Of a stretch of DNA of 64,000 nt, positions 25,658 through 34,667 are shown piece after piece. The stretch comes from Microvirga mediterraneensis (lineage in GTDB: Bacteria; Pseudomonadota; Alphaproteobacteria; Rhizobiales; Beijerinckiaceae). The translations under genes and the position numbers were made by a program. The DNA lies in contig NZ_JACDXJ010000001.1 of the NCBI RefSeq assembly GCF_013520865.1, positions 2,285,001 to 2,349,000 of the forward strand, in the 5' to 3' direction. Each line of letters opens with the position of its first letter. The stretch's first letter is position 1. The notes beneath the pieces are model-generated. The model was not told where the DNA came from, made no database searches, and was given only the letters and a program-made list of their open reading frames with translations.

Positions 25658-26161
25658 ATGGCAACTGGATCTGCAGCGAAGAAGCCGGAATCCGAGCCTC
25701 TGGTGGTCCTGGAGGAGTTCCTGCCGTACAGGCTCAACGTCCTGGCGGGCCTGACGTCGAGCGCGCTGGCCCAGATCTACGCCGAGCGTTTCGGCCTCTC
25801 GATCCCGGCCTGGCGGATCATCGTCACCCTCGGGCAATATGAGCTCCGCACCGCGCGGGACATGGCCCCCGACGGCGTCATGCACAAATCCACGGTTTCA
25901 CGGGCCGTCTCGGCGCTCGAGAAGCGCGGCCTCGTCGTCCGCCGCCCCAATCTCGACGATCGCCGTGAGGAATGGCTGGCTCTGACCCCGGCAGGGCGGG
26001 CGATCTACGAGGCCGTCGCGCCCGAAGCCCTGGCCGTCGAGGAGCGCCTCCTGTCCGTCCTGACGCCGCAGGAGCAGAAGGCGTTGACCGCCCTGATCGA
26101 CAAGCTCACCGGGCAGGCCCGTTTGCTGGCGCCCCGGAACGTCGAGGAGGATGACGCGTGA
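25658..26161 (+). CDS. MarR-family transcriptional regulator
   Basis: A 167-residue winged-helix regulator. HTH region QYELRTARDMAPDG then HKSTVSRAVSALEKRGLVVRR (about 72-105), the DRREEWLALTPAGRAIYE wing and dimerising terminal helices are clear. ATG 25658 is chosen because the open frame upstream only reads through the operator pair. Its stop overlaps the maiA start by 4 bases (GTGA). Likely represses its own transcript with maiA, and perhaps hppD, in response to a tyrosine-pathway metabolite. Confidence 0.93.
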   Translation: MATGSAAKKPESEPLVVLEEFLPYRLNVLAGLTSSALAQIYAERFGLSIPAWRIIVTLGQYELRTARDMAPDGVMHKSTVSRAVSALEKRGLVVRRPNLDDRREEWLALTPAGRAIYEAVAPEALAVEERLLSVLTPQEQKALTALIDKLTGQARLLAPRNVEEDDA

Positions 26162-26784
26162 AGCTCTATACCTATTTCCGCTCCTCGGCCGCCTATCGGG
26201 TCAGGATCGCCCTCAACCTGAAGGGCGTGACGTACGAATCCGTGCCGATCAATCTGTTGAAGGGGGAGCAGCGCGAAGAGGCCTACAGGGCCGTCAATCC
26301 GCAGAAGCGCGTACCGTCCCTGGATATCGGCGCCACGACGCTGATCCAGTCCCCCGCCATCCTCGAATACCTCGACGAGGTCTATCCCGAGCCGCCGCTG
26401 CTGCCGGTCGGCGCGGTGACGCGAGCCAAGGTGAGGGCCATCGCCAGCCTGATCGCCTGCGATATCCATCCGCTCAACAATTCCGGGACGCTGGCCTATC
26501 TCAAGAATCGGCTCGGGCACGACAAGGCGGCGGCCGACGAATGGTACGCCCATTGGGTGCGCGAGGGGTTCGAGGCCATCGAAGCCCTGCTCGGACCCGG
26601 TCCTTACGCCTTCGGTTCCAGGATCACCCTGGCCGACATCTATCTCGTGCCGCAGGTCGCCAATGCCCGACGCTTCGACATCCCGCTCGACGCTTTTCCC
26701 AAGATCGTCGCCGTGGATGCGGCCTGCGCCGCGCACAAAGCCTTTCAGGATGCCGCGCCGGCCAACCAGCCCGATGCGACCTGA
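26158..26784 (+). CDS. maiA: Maleylacetoacetate isomerase (zeta-class GST)
   Basis: It isomerises maleylacetoacetate to fumarylacetoacetate with glutathione as cofactor. The 208-residue product has a thioredoxin-fold N-terminus with catalytic YFRSSAAYRVRIAL, LIQSPAILEYL for glutathione binding, and an all-helical C-domain (ACDIHPLNN typical of zeta GST). GTG start at 26158 overlaps the MarR stop. It sits 86 bases before hppD; with the FAH gene it covers three of the tyrosine-degradation steps. Confidence 0.95.
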   Translation: MKLYTYFRSSAAYRVRIALNLKGVTYESVPINLLKGEQREEAYRAVNPQKRVPSLDIGATTLIQSPAILEYLDEVYPEPPLLPVGAVTRAKVRAIASLIACDIHPLNNSGTLAYLKNRLGHDKAAADEWYAHWVREGFEAIEALLGPGPYAFGSRITLADIYLVPQVANARRFDIPLDAFPKIVAVDAACAAHKAFQDAAPANQPDAT

Positions 26785-26870
26785 CGAAAATCGCACCCGC
26801 ATCCGGATGCGTGCGTTGTCTTCACAGCCGCCAGCCGCTCGCTCGGCACAGGCATAACAGGAGGAAAGTC

Positions 26871-27986
26871 ATGGGACCGTTCCCGCACGATGCACCGCCA
26901 GCCGCAATCTCCGAAGAGAACCCCATGGGGACGGACGGCTTCGAATTCGTGGAATTCTGCCATCCCGATCCGCAGGCCCTGGATCGACTTTTCAAGACGA
27001 TGGGGTTCAGCCTCGTCGCCAGGCACCGTTCGAAGAACGTGATGCTTTACCGCCAGGGCGACATCAACTTCATCGTCAACGCGCAGCCGGGCTCCTTCGC
27101 CGAGCGCTTCGCCGCGCAGCACGGCCCCTCGGCTCCGGCCATGGCGTTCCGCGTGGCCGATGCGAAATACGCCTTTGACCGGGCGCTTTCCATGGGAGCC
27201 AAGCCGATCGAGACGCAGATCGGTCCCAACGAGCTCGAGATCCCGGGCATCGAGGGAATTGGCGGATTGCAGATCTATTTCGTCGACCGCTACGGCGCGA
27301 AGGGCTCGATCTACGATGTCGATTTCGAATGGCTGGGCGAGCCCGATCCGAAGCCGAAGGGTGTCGGCCTCTATTACATCGATCACCTGACCCACAACGT
27401 CTATCGCGGGCGGCTCAACGAATGGGCGGGATTCTACGAGCGCCTCTTCAACTTCCGCCAGATCCGCTACTTCGACATCGAGGGTAAGCTGACGGGCCTG
27501 CACTCCCGGGCCATGACGAGCCCGGACGGCAAGATCCGCATCCCGATCAACGAGGATGCGGGCGAGACCGGGCAGATCGAGGAGTACCTGCAGGAATACA
27601 AGGGCGAAGGCATCCAGCACGTGGCCCTCGGCTCGCACGATCTCTACGAATCCATCGAGGCGCTCATCGAGGGCGGGCTCGAATTCATGCCGGCCCCGAA
27701 CGACATCTACTACGCCCGTGTCGACAAGCGCCTGCCGAGCCATGAGGAGCCTCTCGACCGTCTGAAGAGAAATGGGATTCTCATCGACGGGGAGGGCGTG
27801 GTCGAGGGCGGTTTCACGAAAGTCCTGCTCCAGCGCTTCGGCAAGACGGCCATCGGGCCGATCTTCTTCGAGTATATCCAGCGCAAGGGTGACGACGGAT
27901 TCGGCGAGGGCAATTTCAAGGCTCTCTTCGAATCGATCGAGGAGGACCAGATCCGCCGGGGCGTGATCGGTCCGAAGGTTGCGTAG
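26871..27986 (+). CDS. hppD: 4-hydroxyphenylpyruvate dioxygenase
   Basis: It converts 4-hydroxyphenylpyruvate to homogentisate using Fe(II) and O2. The 371-residue product has two VOC-fold domains; the iron ligands are His172 (IDHLTHNV), His250 (IQHVALGS) and Glu334 (IFFEYIQRKG), and the C-terminal GFGEGNFKALFESIE motif is diagnostic. GGAGG precedes ATG 26871 by 7 bases. Homogentisate dioxygenase, the next enzyme, is not in the window. Confidence 0.97.
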   Translation: MGPFPHDAPPAAISEENPMGTDGFEFVEFCHPDPQALDRLFKTMGFSLVARHRSKNVMLYRQGDINFIVNAQPGSFAERFAAQHGPSAPAMAFRVADAKYAFDRALSMGAKPIETQIGPNELEIPGIEGIGGLQIYFVDRYGAKGSIYDVDFEWLGEPDPKPKGVGLYYIDHLTHNVYRGRLNEWAGFYERLFNFRQIRYFDIEGKLTGLHSRAMTSPDGKIRIPINEDAGETGQIEEYLQEYKGEGIQHVALGSHDLYESIEALIEGGLEFMPAPNDIYYARVDKRLPSHEEPLDRLKRNGILIDGEGVVEGGFTKVLLQRFGKTAIGPIFFEYIQRKGDDGFGEGNFKALFESIEEDQIRRGVIGPKVA

Positions 27987-28012
27987 TCTGATATCGCTTC
28001 ACGATTCGAGAG

Positions 28013-28037
28013 AGGCCGGGTTCGCCCGGCCTTTTTC
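28013..28037 (+). terminator. Intrinsic terminator of hppD
   Basis: AGGCCGGG (28013-28020), TTCG loop, CCCGGCCT (28025-28032), then TTTT. Confidence 0.9.
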
Positions 28038-28484
28038 ATGGAATAAGGCGGAGCGAGCTATCGAGATTGTGAGGAGCGTTATTCACAGGTCGGAGCTATC
28101 GTGCGTTGCATCAGGACCTCCAGCGGTGGCGCGGGATGGCAGGCTGAAGCGCTTCAAACCCTTTGTCCTTAAGGCTTTATGAATTTCGGGACGCAGGTCT
28201 TAACGACAGGTAAAGAAGTCGGCTTCAAACGTTGCCTTTGTGCAACATGCCCATGAAAAGCCCCGCCTCTTGCCCATTTTGCGCCTTCATTCGGTTGCCT
28301 GCGGTCCAGTCATGGATAATGTGGCTCCAGCGACGGGGGCACCCCAGTCGTGATACCGGCGAGTTCGACCGAAAAGGTGGGCCGCCGGGTACTAGGGGAA
28401 AAGGGACGTGTTTAGGGCTTCGTTGAAGCACTCGAAGCACAAAAACCCGGCCCCCCAGGGTCTCGAAACTTTGGAGGTTTAACC
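28038..28484. other. 447-base leader region upstream of the porin
   Basis: No coding sequence is supported; short open frames lack ribosome binding sites and family likeness. The region should hold the porin promoter and a long 5' leader. A small CTTCG..CGAAG hairpin lies at about 28419-28434 and TTGGAGG at 28471-28477 is the porin ribosome binding site. Porin leaders are frequent targets of small RNAs, but nothing here shows a specific one. Confidence 0.5.
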
Positions 28485-29738
28485 ATGAAGCTCGCTAAGA
28501 GCCTCTTCCTCGGATCGGTCGCGGGTCTCGCGGCTGTTGCCGGAGCTCAAGCTGCCGATCTTCCCGCGAAGAAGGCCGCTGCTGTTGAATACGTGCGCGT
28601 CTGCTCCACCTACGGCGCAGGCTTCTTCTACATCCCCGGCACCGAAACCTGCCTCCGCGTCGGCGGCCGTGTTCGCGCCGAGTTCCGCTATGTCGAGCCC
28701 TTCGACCGCGCTCAGGACGCCATCGGCTTCCGCGCTCGTGGCCGTATCCAGCTCGACGCCCGCACCGCCACCGCCTACGGTCTGCTCCGCACCTTCGTGC
28801 GCTTCGAGATGACCCGCGACACCGGCGTGTACGGCTTCAGCTCCACGACGCCTAACGTCGACCAGGCCTTCATCCAGTTCGGCGGCCTCACCGCCGGTCG
28901 CGTCGTGTCGTTCTACGACAACAGCGACCTGCCCACCGGCCACTTCGGCACGCTCCGCTTCTCGGACGCTCCGAACGTGAACCTGTTCGCCTACACCTTC
29001 TCGTTCGGCAACGGCTTCTCGGCCACGATCTCGGCTGAAGAAGGCCGCTACACCGGCACCTCCGTGTTCGGAACCTCGGTGTTCGCCGAAGCTGGTCAGA
29101 CGATGCCTGACCTCGTCGGTAACCTGAAGTACGCCGGCACCTGGGGTTCGGCTCAGCTCTCCGGTGCTCTGCACCAGCTGCGCAGCGACAACCTCGTCGC
29201 CTATGCTCCTGGCGTGTTTGACTATCCGGACAGCGAGCTCGGCTGGTCGGTTTCGTTCCAGGGCTCTCTGAACCTGCCGGCTCTCGGCGCTGGCGATGCC
29301 GCTTGGCTTGCCGTGTCGTATGCTGACGGCGCTCTCGGCTACCTCGGCTTCGGTTCGACCGCAACGGTTGGCACGCTCAGCCAGTCGGTTGTCGACGCCT
29401 ACATCGGCACGGATGGCGACATCCACACCGGTCAGGGCTGGTCGATCGCCGGTGGTCTGCGTCACTACTGGACCCCGACCATCCGTCAGAACGTGTTCGG
29501 TTCGTGGGCTCGCGTCGAGTATGACAACGTTGCTCCGCTCGCCTTCCCGGCTGGCCTGGGCGTCGGTGTTGACTTCACCGAGTGGCGCGCTGGCACGAAC
29601 GTGATCTGGTCGCCGGTGGCTGGCCTGGATCTCGGTGTCGAGGTTCTCTACGCCAACATCGACCCGCGTGGCCCGAACCCGATCAACTCCCAGAACGACA
29701 TCTGGGAAGGCCGTATCCGCGTTCAGCGCGACTTCTAA
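28485..29738 (+). CDS. Outer membrane porin, Omp2/RopA type
   Basis: A 417-residue trimeric beta-barrel porin of the alphaproteobacterial Porin_2 group. Signal peptide 1-23 (GAQA cut), then ADLPAKKAAAVEYVRVCSTYGAGFFYIPGTETCLRVGG, the family hallmark with two cysteines, alternating beta strands throughout and terminal Phe for Bam recognition. The codon bias toward frequent codons fits high expression. Single gene with its own long leader and strong terminator. Confidence 0.96.
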   Translation: MKLAKSLFLGSVAGLAAVAGAQAADLPAKKAAAVEYVRVCSTYGAGFFYIPGTETCLRVGGRVRAEFRYVEPFDRAQDAIGFRARGRIQLDARTATAYGLLRTFVRFEMTRDTGVYGFSSTTPNVDQAFIQFGGLTAGRVVSFYDNSDLPTGHFGTLRFSDAPNVNLFAYTFSFGNGFSATISAEEGRYTGTSVFGTSVFAEAGQTMPDLVGNLKYAGTWGSAQLSGALHQLRSDNLVAYAPGVFDYPDSELGWSVSFQGSLNLPALGAGDAAWLAVSYADGALGYLGFGSTATVGTLSQSVVDAYIGTDGDIHTGQGWSIAGGLRHYWTPTIRQNVFGSWARVEYDNVAPLAFPAGLGVGVDFTEWRAGTNVIWSPVAGLDLGVEVLYANIDPRGPNPINSQNDIWEGRIRVQRDF

Positions 29739-29761
29739 TCGGCTTGTCCTGATTGGATAGG

Positions 29762-29791
29762 AAAACCCCGGTGGCAACACCGGGGTTTTTC
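29762..29791 (+). terminator. Intrinsic terminator of the porin gene
   Basis: A 12-bp perfect stem (29762-29773 with 29778-29789), GCAA loop, then T-rich tail. Confidence 0.92.
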
Positions 29792-29833
29792 TTATTGGAC
29801 CGTCAAAGAGTTCAGGGACCAGGACCGCTCAAC

Positions 29834-29925
29834 AGGGCACGTCCCGGTGAAGTGATCTGGTTCACGTTAAAAAATGCGGTCAAACAAAGAGGAGAGGTGG
29901 TTCCACGTCCGTGGAAACAGCTCTA
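29834..29925. repeat. Composite ~95-bp repeat, copy 2
   Basis: It shares with 14789-14883 the CGGTGAAG..GTTCACG inverted part, AAAAAATGCGG, and the AGAGGTGGTTCCACG..CGTGGAAACAGCTCT hairpin. The hairpin arms carry paired changes, so structure is better kept than sequence. Confidence 0.75.
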
Positions 29926-29973
29926 GCGCATCGTGCGGAAAAGTGGATCCGGTTTTCCGCCCGAACGATGCGC
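29926..29973. repeat. GCGCATCGT palindromic element
   Basis: A 48-bp near-palindrome: GCGCATCGTGCGGAAAA, central GTGGATCCGG, then TTTTCCGCCCGAACGATGCGC. Elements of this look are dispersed in Hyphomicrobiales genomes. A variant with the same ends lies at 44235-44303. Confidence 0.75.
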
Positions 29974-30093
29974 CAGCCAAGAGAAGGAGCATCGGTCATC
30001 GTCGAAGCGGCGGCAGATCGGGGATGTGAGAAGTGGCCCGGCCCGGGACAGCGCTGAGAGTTTCTCGCTTCGATCCGAGGGCAGGTGGTGCTT

Positions 30094-30975
30094 TCAACCC
30101 CGGGCATCGATCCTGGCGATGAAATCCTTGATGGACTGAATGAGATCGCCGTCGAGAGAGGGGGCATGACCCTGGTCCGGAACCGTGATCGGTGTGAGAT
30201 CCGGATGCCGTTCCTTCATCATCCGCAGGGTCTGTGCGGTCAGCAGATCGGAGTTCTCGCCCCGGATCGCGAGAACCGGAAATGGTTTGATGGCCTCGAA
30301 GAGCGGCCAAAGGTCCGGCAGCGGCGCTTCGAGATCGAGCCCTTCGAGGGGCATCATCAGGTTGGGATCGTAGTTGAGCACGAACCCGTCTCCGCCCTCA
30401 CGCCAGGTCGCCCGCGCCATCTTCGTCCATTGCTCATGCGTGTAGCGGGAGAAGTGGATCCCGGATTGCCGGCGCAGGATGTCGGCAGCCTCGTCGATGG
30501 TTCGCGGCGTGGGGAGTTTGCCGACATAGCTTCGGATCCGCTTCAGCCCATCGGCTTCAAGCACGGGGCCGACATCGTTCAGGATTACGCCGGCGATGCG
30601 TTCGGGGCGGGCCGCTCCCAGTGCCATCGTGATCAAGCCGCCCCGAGACGTGCCGATGAAGATCGCCTTGTCGATCCCGGCTGCGGCCAGGACCTGCAAG
30701 GTGTCCGTCATCTCGACCTTGACGTCGTAGTTGCGCCAGTCCTGGTCCCATTCCGATTGCCCGCGCCCCCGATAGTCGAGGGAGAGGAATCGGCGCGGTC
30801 GAGAAGGGTCTTGGCTGAGGATTTCCGCAAGGTCATGAAAATCCGCCGATGTCCTGGCGAGGCCGGGCAGGCCTACGATCGGCCATGCAAGGCGGGCCTC
30901 GGGTGCATAATCGCGGGCGTAAAGACGCAAGCCGTCGGCGGCGGTTACGAACAGGTCGCGATAGGAAGGGCTCAT
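30094..30975 (-). CDS. Alpha/beta-fold hydrolase
   Basis: A 293-residue alpha/beta hydrolase. VGLPGLARTSADF is the oxyanion region, Ser110 in GTSRGG the nucleophile, Asp in the GENSDLL turn and His in DQGHAPSL the rest of the triad; DYRGRGQSEWD follows strand 4. The helical cap is short. The family includes esterases, lactonases and C-C bond hydrolases, so the substrate is unknown. It lies 43 bases downstream of the lytic transglycosylase on the same strand, possibly one transcript. Confidence 0.93.
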   Translation of the reverse strand: MSPSYRDLFVTAADGLRLYARDYAPEARLAWPIVGLPGLARTSADFHDLAEILSQDPSRPRRFLSLDYRGRGQSEWDQDWRNYDVKVEMTDTLQVLAAAGIDKAIFIGTSRGGLITMALGAARPERIAGVILNDVGPVLEADGLKRIRSYVGKLPTPRTIDEAADILRRQSGIHFSRYTHEQWTKMARATWREGGDGFVLNYDPNLMMPLEGLDLEAPLPDLWPLFEAIKPFPVLAIRGENSDLLTAQTLRMMKERHPDLTPITVPDQGHAPSLDGDLIQSIKDFIARIDARG

Positions 30976-31018
30976 CTCGGTTCGGTCATGGTGATCTCGG
31001 CGCGCCGTGCCATCATCA

Positions 31019-33073
31019 TCAATTGGTGCCTGTCGCGTCCGCCGTGGCCGGTGCCAGCGGAGCGGGTTTGTCGTTCAGGCGCTGGCGGTAGACCCGCAGA
31101 TTCTCCAGCACGCGCTGGACGTAGTTGCGGGTCTCATAGAACGGGATCCGCTCCACCCAATCGACCTCGTCGACATCGGGTTTCCGAGGATCGCCATAGG
31201 TTCTCACCCATTTGATCACATTGCCGCCCCCCGCGTTGTAGGACGCGAAGGCGAGGATGTACGAGCCTTTCCAGTCCTCCATGAGTTCGCCCAGATGGGC
31301 CGAGCCGATCTTGGCATTGTAGGACGGGTCTTCGGTCAGCCGGTTGAGATCGAACCCGACTCCGAACCGCTGCGCGGTTCTCTTCGCGGTCGCCGGCATG
31401 AGCTGCATGAGCCCGCGCGCGCCCGCGCTCGATACGGCGCGCGGGTTGAAGGCGCTTTCCTGCCGGGCGATGGCATAGACCATCGCCGGTTCCACCTCGT
31501 CGCCCACCGGCTGGAAGTCGGGAATGGCCGCCAGCGGATAGGCATGCTGATCGAGCGGGAAGCCCCGCTGCAGGGCCGACTTGCCGACGGCGAGAACGGC
31601 GCGGGGATTCTGTTGGGCCGTGGCAAGGCCCGCCAGGGCGTCGAGCTGTCCCGGATCGCTCAGGGTCTGGGCGAGATCGGTGTAGAGGCTGAGGGAAAGA
31701 TCCTGCTCGCCGATCTGCTGCAGCAGTTTCAAGGCCTGGACGGGAGCCAGGGCATCGAACGCCTTGCGTTCTTCCTCCGAGAGCGGATCGACCTTTCGGA
31801 GTGAAATCGCGTGCCCCAGTTTCGCCTGGGCCAATTGGCCGTAATAGGTCGTCGGCTGGTCCGCCGCGCGCCCATAGAAGATCTTGGCGTCCTGGCCCTG
31901 GCCGGCCGCTTCCGCCGCGCGGCCCTGCCAATAGGCGACGCGCGAGATGGAGATCGGCGTCGAGGCCGTTTGGGCGACCGTCGCGAAGTGCTTGGAGGCC
32001 AGGGCCGGATCGTTCAGGAAGCGGAGCGCGATCCACCCCGCGTGAAACTCCGCCTCGATCTGCTGCACGGGCGATTCCGCTGCGTGATGGCTCGCCACCT
32101 CGTAGGCCAGCTTGGAATTGCCCTTGTCGAGCAAGGCTCGGGCGATCAGGCGCTGTTCGGCCCACCATTCATCGCCGTCGACCCGCAGCTCGGGGTCCCG
32201 AGGCGCCTGCATGATCATTCCGGCGGCTTCCTCCAGATTGTTGCTGCGGCGCTGAAGCAAAGCCTTGGAGAACAGGTAGGATGGGTCGCTCCTTAAGGAA
32301 GCCGGCACGGCGGCGAAGGCTTTATCGGCCTTCTTCTTGCCCTGGAAGACAGCCAGCCGCGCCTTGGCGAGCAACTCGTAATCCTTGCCCGCGTTGGAGG
32401 CGGCCCGCTGGGCGCCGCCCCAGTTCTCCTTCAGGAGAAGCCGCTCCATGCGAAAACGATGATCGGCTTTCGTAAGAGCATCCGGAAACCGGTCGAGGAT
32501 CCGGCGCTCCATGTCGGGGCCGAAATTGTCCTCGCGCCAGATGTGCCGGATCTTGTCGCTTGCCTCCTGCGCGAGACCGTCCGACTGGAGTGCGAAGGCG
32601 AGGGCGATCCGGCCCGCAGCCGTTCCGGGAGGCTGCTTGGCGAAAAAGGCGCGGACCTGGGCCGGGGGGCGGCGCTCGGCCAGCAGGGCATCCTCGCTCC
32701 GTCGCCGGAATTGGCTGGAAACCGGCCAGTCCGGATAATCCTTCTGGAAGGCGAGGATGCGGTCGAGGCCCGTGGTGAACCCGCTGCGGATCGCAAACCA
32801 TTCTACGAGGGCCTGGGCGGACGGCTGGGTGAGCTTCGTCTTGAGGATCTGGGCCTCGGTCTGGTCGTTATTCCGGTAGGCCTTGAAGATCGAGGGTAGC
32901 TGATCCAGGTCTCCCGGGACCGGCGCGGGCGGCACGAAGCTCTCCAGAGTGGCGGGCTGTGCCGCTGGTGGCGTGACGGGAGCAGCTTCGGTTGCGTGAA
33001 CGGTGAGGACGGAGAATTGAACGAGCGCGACGGATGTCACAAGACGTATGAGAGGACGCATGTTGAGGCTCAC
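31019..33073 (-). CDS. Soluble lytic murein transglycosylase (Slt70-like)
   Basis: It cleaves peptidoglycan glycan strands, leaving anhydromuropeptides. The 684-residue product has a signal peptide (about 1-27), a long helical superhelix of TPR-like repeats (about 60-500) and the C-terminal SLT domain with catalytic Glu539 in IARQESAFNP, GLMQLMPATAK and ASYNAGGGNVIKW. The size and layout match Slt70. It is divergent from dapA. Confidence 0.95.
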   Translation of the reverse strand: MSLNMRPLIRLVTSVALVQFSVLTVHATEAAPVTPPAAQPATLESFVPPAPVPGDLDQLPSIFKAYRNNDQTEAQILKTKLTQPSAQALVEWFAIRSGFTTGLDRILAFQKDYPDWPVSSQFRRRSEDALLAERRPPAQVRAFFAKQPPGTAAGRIALAFALQSDGLAQEASDKIRHIWREDNFGPDMERRILDRFPDALTKADHRFRMERLLLKENWGGAQRAASNAGKDYELLAKARLAVFQGKKKADKAFAAVPASLRSDPSYLFSKALLQRRSNNLEEAAGMIMQAPRDPELRVDGDEWWAEQRLIARALLDKGNSKLAYEVASHHAAESPVQQIEAEFHAGWIALRFLNDPALASKHFATVAQTASTPISISRVAYWQGRAAEAAGQGQDAKIFYGRAADQPTTYYGQLAQAKLGHAISLRKVDPLSEEERKAFDALAPVQALKLLQQIGEQDLSLSLYTDLAQTLSDPGQLDALAGLATAQQNPRAVLAVGKSALQRGFPLDQHAYPLAAIPDFQPVGDEVEPAMVYAIARQESAFNPRAVSSAGARGLMQLMPATAKRTAQRFGVGFDLNRLTEDPSYNAKIGSAHLGELMEDWKGSYILAFASYNAGGGNVIKWVRTYGDPRKPDVDEVDWVERIPFYETRNYVQRVLENLRVYRQRLNDKPAPLAPATADATGTN

Positions 33074-33251
33074 CCGCTAACCCCTTTGCTGCCGCCTTTT
33101 ATATGATTGTGACGACGTTTCTCTTGAGGAAACACTAAGTGCCGAGCTAGGACAACTCCCCGAACGAACGTTTGCGCGCATGCGCCGCACCCCCTATGAG
33201 TAAACCCTTGTGGCCCAAGAGAAGGCCCGGCGCCCATACCAAGGATACCCC

Positions 33252-34136
33252 ATGACCCAATTCAAAGGCTCCATCACGGCTCTGGTGACTCCCTTCAAGG
33301 ATGGCGCCGTGGATGAGGCGGCGTTCCGGTCCTTCATCAACTGGCAGATCCAGGAGGGCACGAGCGGTCTCGTCCCCGTGGGAACGACGGGCGAGAGCCC
33401 CACGCTCAGCCACGCGGAGCATGAGCGGGTGGTCGAGATCTGCGTCCAGGAGACGAAGGGCAGGGTGCCCGTGATCGCCGGCGCGGGCTCGAACAGCACG
33501 GCGGAGGCGGTGTCCTTCTCCAGGCACGCGGAAAAGGTCGGCGCCGACGCGGTGCTGATCGTCACGCCCTATTACAACAAGCCGACGCAGGAAGGCCTCT
33601 ATCAGCACTTCAAGGCCATCAACGATGCCGTCGGCATCCCGATCTTCATCTACAACATCCCGGGCCGCTCGATCATCGACATGTCGGTGGAGACGATGGC
33701 ACGGCTCTATGAGCTGAAGAACATCGTCGGCGTGAAGGATGCGACGGCCAACATGGCGCGGGTGAGCCTGCAGCGGCAGGTTCTGGGCACGGACTTCATC
33801 CAGCTGTCGGGCGAGGATGCGACCGCCCTCGGCTTCATGGCCCATGGCGGACACGGCTGCATCTCGGTGACGTCGAACGTCGCGCCCCGGCTTTGCGCGG
33901 AGATGCAGAGCGCCTGCCTGAAGGGCGATTACGCTTCGGCCCTGAAGGTGCAGGATCGCCTCATGCCCCTGCACACCAACCTGTTCATCGAAACGAATCC
34001 GACCCCCGTGAAATACGCCGCGTCCCTGCTCGGCCTCATGGAGGACCAGGTGCGCCTGCCGCTGGTGCCCGCCTCCGAGAACGCCAGGCAGGCCGTCCGC
34101 TCGGCCATGGTCCATGCGGGGCTGATCAACGCTTAA
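33252..34136 (+). CDS. dapA: 4-hydroxy-tetrahydrodipicolinate synthase
   Basis: It condenses pyruvate with aspartate semialdehyde, the first dedicated step to lysine and meso-diaminopimelate. The 294-residue TIM barrel has GTTGE at 44-48, Tyr134 in YNIPGR and Schiff-base Lys162 in GVKDA. AAGGA lies 7 bases before ATG 33252. smpB begins 8 bases after its stop, a conserved pair in this order. Confidence 0.97.
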   Translation: MTQFKGSITALVTPFKDGAVDEAAFRSFINWQIQEGTSGLVPVGTTGESPTLSHAEHERVVEICVQETKGRVPVIAGAGSNSTAEAVSFSRHAEKVGADAVLIVTPYYNKPTQEGLYQHFKAINDAVGIPIFIYNIPGRSIIDMSVETMARLYELKNIVGVKDATANMARVSLQRQVLGTDFIQLSGEDATALGFMAHGGHGCISVTSNVAPRLCAEMQSACLKGDYASALKVQDRLMPLHTNLFIETNPTPVKYAASLLGLMEDQVRLPLVPASENARQAVRSAMVHAGLINA

Positions 34137-34144
34137 AAGAGCTC

Positions 34145-34618
34145 ATGTCAAAAGATCCAAAGAGTGCCAACCGCGTCGTTGCCGACAACCGGAAGGCGCG
34201 GTTCAATTATGAGATCCTCGACACCTACGAGGCGGGGATCGCGCTGACCGGCACGGAAGTGAAGTCTCTCCGTCAGGGGAAGGCGACCATCGGCGAGGCC
34301 TATGCCGGACCGTCGGGCGAGGAGTTCTTCCTCTTCAACGCCTACATTCCGGAGTACCTTCAGGCGAACCGCTTCAACCACGAGACGAAGCGCCCGCGCC
34401 GCCTGCTGCTGCACAAGCGCCAGATCGACAAGCTGATCGGCGCCACGCAGCGCGAGGGATTCACGGTGATCCCGCTCAAGATCTATTTCAACGATCGCGG
34501 GCGGGCCAAGGTGGAGCTCGGCCTCGGGCGAGGCAAGAAGCTGCACGACAAGCGCGAGACCGAGAAAGAACGCTCCTGGAACCGGGAGAAGGCGCGTCTC
34601 ATGCGCGACAAGGGCTGA
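34145..34618 (+). CDS. smpB: SsrA-binding protein SmpB
   Basis: SmpB delivers tmRNA to stalled ribosomes. The 157-residue product has the OB-fold core ([29 protein letters not shown]) and the basic C-terminal tail ([26 protein letters not shown]) that enters the mRNA channel. ATG 34145 lies 8 bases after dapA. Confidence 0.97.
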   Translation: MSKDPKSANRVVADNRKARFNYEILDTYEAGIALTGTEVKSLRQGKATIGEAYAGPSGEEFFLFNAYIPEYLQANRFNHETKRPRRLLLHKRQIDKLIGATQREGFTVIPLKIYFNDRGRAKVELGLGRGKKLHDKRETEKERSWNREKARLMRDKG

Positions 34619-34667
34619 CGGAACGCCGGCCTGCGCTAGCTTCTCCTCCATTGCCTGGGAGGGAAGA

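Larger units (their letters stand above)
29792..30093. other. Spacer between porin and hydrolase genes, with repeats
   Basis: About 300 bases without a gene. It contains the second copy of the composite repeat (29834-29925) directly joined to a GCGCATCGT palindrome (29926-29973). The remaining part to 30093 shows nothing recognisable. Confidence 0.6.

Noticed and set aside
26151..26870. Long hppD reading frame extending back over maiA
   Set aside because: hppD has its own GGAGG and ATG at 26871; the upstream frame is the shadow of maiA.
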